Shown here piece after piece: positions 61,674 to 64,000 of a stretch of 64,000 nucleotides of DNA (position 1 is the first letter of the stretch; each line of letters opens with the position of its first letter). The notes beneath the pieces were generated by a model that ran no database searches, was not told the origin of the DNA, and saw only the letters and a list, made by a program, of their open reading frames with translations. Where the stretch lies: assembly GCA_907163375.1 (NCBI GenBank), contig CAJQUW010006790.1, positions 1-64,000 of the forward strand, given 5' to 3'. The position numbers were made by a program, and so were the translations under genes. The DNA comes from Prostheceraeus crozeri (taxonomy: Eukaryota; Platyhelminthes; Polycladida; Euryleptidae).

Positions 61674-62373
61674 CAGTACACCGCAAAACCTGTAAGAGAC
61701 CGCTATTTTTAAACCCTCTCTCTCTTAGGTGGCGGTCTATTTTTCAACATCTCCGACTCTAAAAATATGAAGAGTCAATCAATCACTTCAATAAATATTG
61801 CATTAAGGTACATGTTCCATCTATAAAACTTGTGAAATAACTAAATGCTTTACTAAATGGTCGATGCATTGTGAAAGTATCTATACTTCGATTTATATGT
61901 ATGACCTATTACCTGATTATTGAAGCTTAGCATGATACTAAATACATATTTAACTGATCACGATCTTCAATAAATTGATGTACGTGTGTCTGCATTATCG
62001 GCGACAAAAATTTTGGCCTGATTCACCCGCATATGAAGGCTCAATGCTTAACAAGATGGTGTAATGCATCTATCTAGCATATCATGAACGCAGGTTAACT
62101 ACCTACAAAGAAAACAAGATGACCAACAACACTAATCGTGATTAACATCACAAGTACTAATTAATTAATTTTAAATTGCCGATAATGAAGAAGTCAATTT
62201 TGTTGTCTGTACAGATGCTGTCCTCCTACAGCGGGGCATGCAGCGCATAAGTAGTTGCAAACAGCACATAGGGCTGGCCTTACACGAACAAATGTCGTGG
62301 TACTCATTGCTTGTACTATATACTATCGAAATACAGGAAGTGGCCGTCTATTGCAGGTTTTGCGGTATTTATG
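61674..62373. mobile_element. 700-bp MITE, Tc1/mariner-like ends
   Basis: Ends are inverted: CAGTACACCGCAAAACCTG at the left and, on the minus strand from 62373, CATAAATACCGCAAAACCTG. TA dinucleotides flank both ends (61672-61673 and 62374-62375). TA duplication plus a CA start fits the Tc1/mariner superfamily. A small AGACCGC/GCGGTCT hairpin lies just inside the left end. There is no transposase. Confidence 0.65.
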
Positions 62374-62376
62374 TAT

Positions 62377-63012
62377 ATAATAAGGTACTTATGGATTATC
62401 TCACCCACGTTTTCAAAATTGTCTGAAATCCGCAAAAATGATTCGACCATTGCAAAACTTCAGAGACACGTATTTGAGTATATATTCTACCCACATACAA
62501 AATGTATGCAAGTCGGACAAGCACGTTTTGAATTAGAGACAACTTGAAGTGTAGCGATGTCAACGGCTTGATCTGACTTCCTCTTCTCGCTGCATAATTG
62601 TTAATCGTGTGTGCATTGTTCTCTTTCCGTGTTCTAATCACTATTTAAAATCTTCACACGACCACTATCCTATAGCGCCTTTATAAAATTAAGCATATTA
62701 ATGGAAGGGATATGCTATGGGTCACTATCACTTCAAGAGCTATCGCGACATGACTTTGTTGACTTAGACCAATCTGCTCAGACCATGACGTCAGGGAAGT
62801 TAGATCAAGCTGCTGACATCGCTGCACTTCACGTTATCGTCTCTAATTCTAAAAGCACTTGTCCGAACTGCACAAATATTTGCATGTGGGTAGACAAAGT
62901 TCTCGAATACATGTCTATCAAGTTTGATGACGATTGATTTATTTTTGCGGATTTAAGACAAATTTGAAAACGTTGAGGGAGAGATAACTCATAAGTACCT
63001 ATAATAAATTTT
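62377..63012. repeat. Foldback element, about 210-bp arms
   Basis: Left arm (62377-62583) and right arm (62796-63012) are inverted copies sharing AAGGTACTTATG, GAAATCCGCAAAAAT, TGTCTCTAATT-type, AGTCGGACAAGC and GATCAAGC words. The spacer is 212 bp. It abuts the MITE at 61674-62373. Open frames in the arms are mirror artefacts. Confidence 0.8.
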
Positions 63013-64000
63013 GAATCAAAAGCACGACTTTTATAAACATGAGCGCTTTCCTTTCTTCGGATGCTTTCTATCCATACATATAATAAAACACCTAAGTTAC
63101 TCATGGTTTGTAATTAGGTCACTTTCAAGAATTTAAAGAGTTGATGCTTACATTGCTGGTTTAAACCCCTATAATAACCACATGGATTCTCGTGATAATC
63201 GCTGAATTGCGAAGAAGATTCATCCAAATCATCTGAATGTCTGAAAATGAATGGAAAATACTTAATAAGAGTGAAAGAATGCATCAAAATGTCTTCCATG
63301 TTTATCTTTGTTATTCTACGAAACAATTAAGTTGAATTTTCAATTGAATGGATAGACTTTTGATAAAAGAATTTCATGAACTTTCTTGATACTTATCATT
63401 GTATGTGTACAATTGACGCAGTATTTGCAGCACAGATTGAGATATTATCTCTGAGCAAAACATTCCGTGCAGCTGGATAATTTTCGAGAAGGAAATCACA
63501 ATTTCTTTTATTCCAACATTTCACACAAAAGATGCTCTTAATTGATTGAAATTAACAAAAAGTAGTCAGCCTGAAAAAGTGAATCTCAGAATGATTTCAT
63601 TTTTATGAGATTTTCCTATTCTTCTGTTTCATTTAATTTTCTTTTCGTTGAGATCTGATGGACTGAACATTTATACCAAGATCTTAATGAAAGACGTCAA
63701 GATTATTCCCGAATCTTCATTTGATAAAGTACATTGAATGTCATTGTCAGAAGCAGAGTCTGTATGACTAACTCTGCTTGGAAAATTCCAAGCTATAGCT
63801 TATAATTCCAATGCTAAAGCATGGAAAAGATAAGTCCTTTAAACTTTTGTCGATTTGATTCCAATTTTTTGTTAACCCAGACTTTGGTTCATCAACTCGC
63901 AATGATTCGAACGAGTCCGATGAATAACATTGATATAGATTATGATCATCACTTTCATCACCTGCCATCTGCATCACGAAAGTCGTAAAACGAGCCCTGA
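63013..64000. other. Gene-free end of window
   Basis: No gene or repeat is recognised. A minus-strand frame at 63768-63977 has no motif. A gene could continue beyond the window edge. Confidence 0.35.

Overview
This is a gene-poor, AT-rich, repeat-dense window from an animal genome. It holds spliced coding exons, an atonal-type bHLH gene, and a mix of hAT, mariner, P, Harbinger, Crypton, Penelope-like and non-LTR elements. The Crypton (DUF3504/ZMYM-type) tyrosine recombinases, the spliced MADF-BESS Harbinger accessory gene and the overall mix point to a non-vertebrate bilaterian, probably a marine invertebrate. I cannot name the species. No viral or LTR retroelement was recognised.

Layout. 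Positions 1-5090 are a purine-rich and A-rich domain: an 11-bp tandem repeat, then about 4.1 kb of nearly pure poly(A), then degenerate A-rich sequence that abuts the C-terminal end of a hAT transposase (5091-5405). From 5.4 to 15 kb there are dead or non-autonomous elements: a 1.7 kb element with terminal inverted repeats (TIRs) and 9-bp target duplications (6372-8067), a LINE tail fragment (8.76-9.07 kb), a P/THAP element with its THAP exon in both inverted arms (11.45-13.83 kb), and an ORF-less deletion copy of a Crypton (14.17-14.72 kb). A long exon on the minus strand (15.19-16.57 kb) encodes an unrecognised, tyrosine-motif-rich protein that looks like a signalling adaptor.

From 17 to 22.8 kb there are foldback elements and otherwise featureless DNA. 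From 22.87 to 29.98 kb lies a nested stack. A decayed mariner has its right TIR split by about 5.5 kb of insertion. The insertion carries two different intact tyrosine-recombinase genes in tandem: YR1 (26527-27741) with a complete R-H-R-H-Y catalytic set, and YR2 (28295-29656), where both catalytic histidines are replaced.

From 30 to 38.2 kb there is a Penelope-like GIY-YIG fragment, one copy of a TIR element with 8-bp target duplications (33074-33916; second copy 56664-57511), and a nearly full-length non-LTR retrotransposon on the minus strand. From 39 to 46.7 kb the DNA is mostly empty. A complete Harbinger element (46760-49612) has a TAA target duplication, an intact DDE transposase and a convergent two-exon MADF-BESS gene with one frameshift. 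A single-exon atonal-family bHLH gene (54038-54523, minus) is the clearest host gene. The last 10 kb hold hAT-type ends, a TA-flanked MITE and a foldback.

How the parts relate. The two host genes are far apart and show no functional link. Most other recognisable features are transposons, often nested, so insertion order can be read: mariner first, then the Crypton-bearing insertion. The best candidates for something undescribed are the tandem catalytic/non-catalytic tyrosine-recombinase pair and the spliced MADF-BESS partner gene of the Harbinger element.
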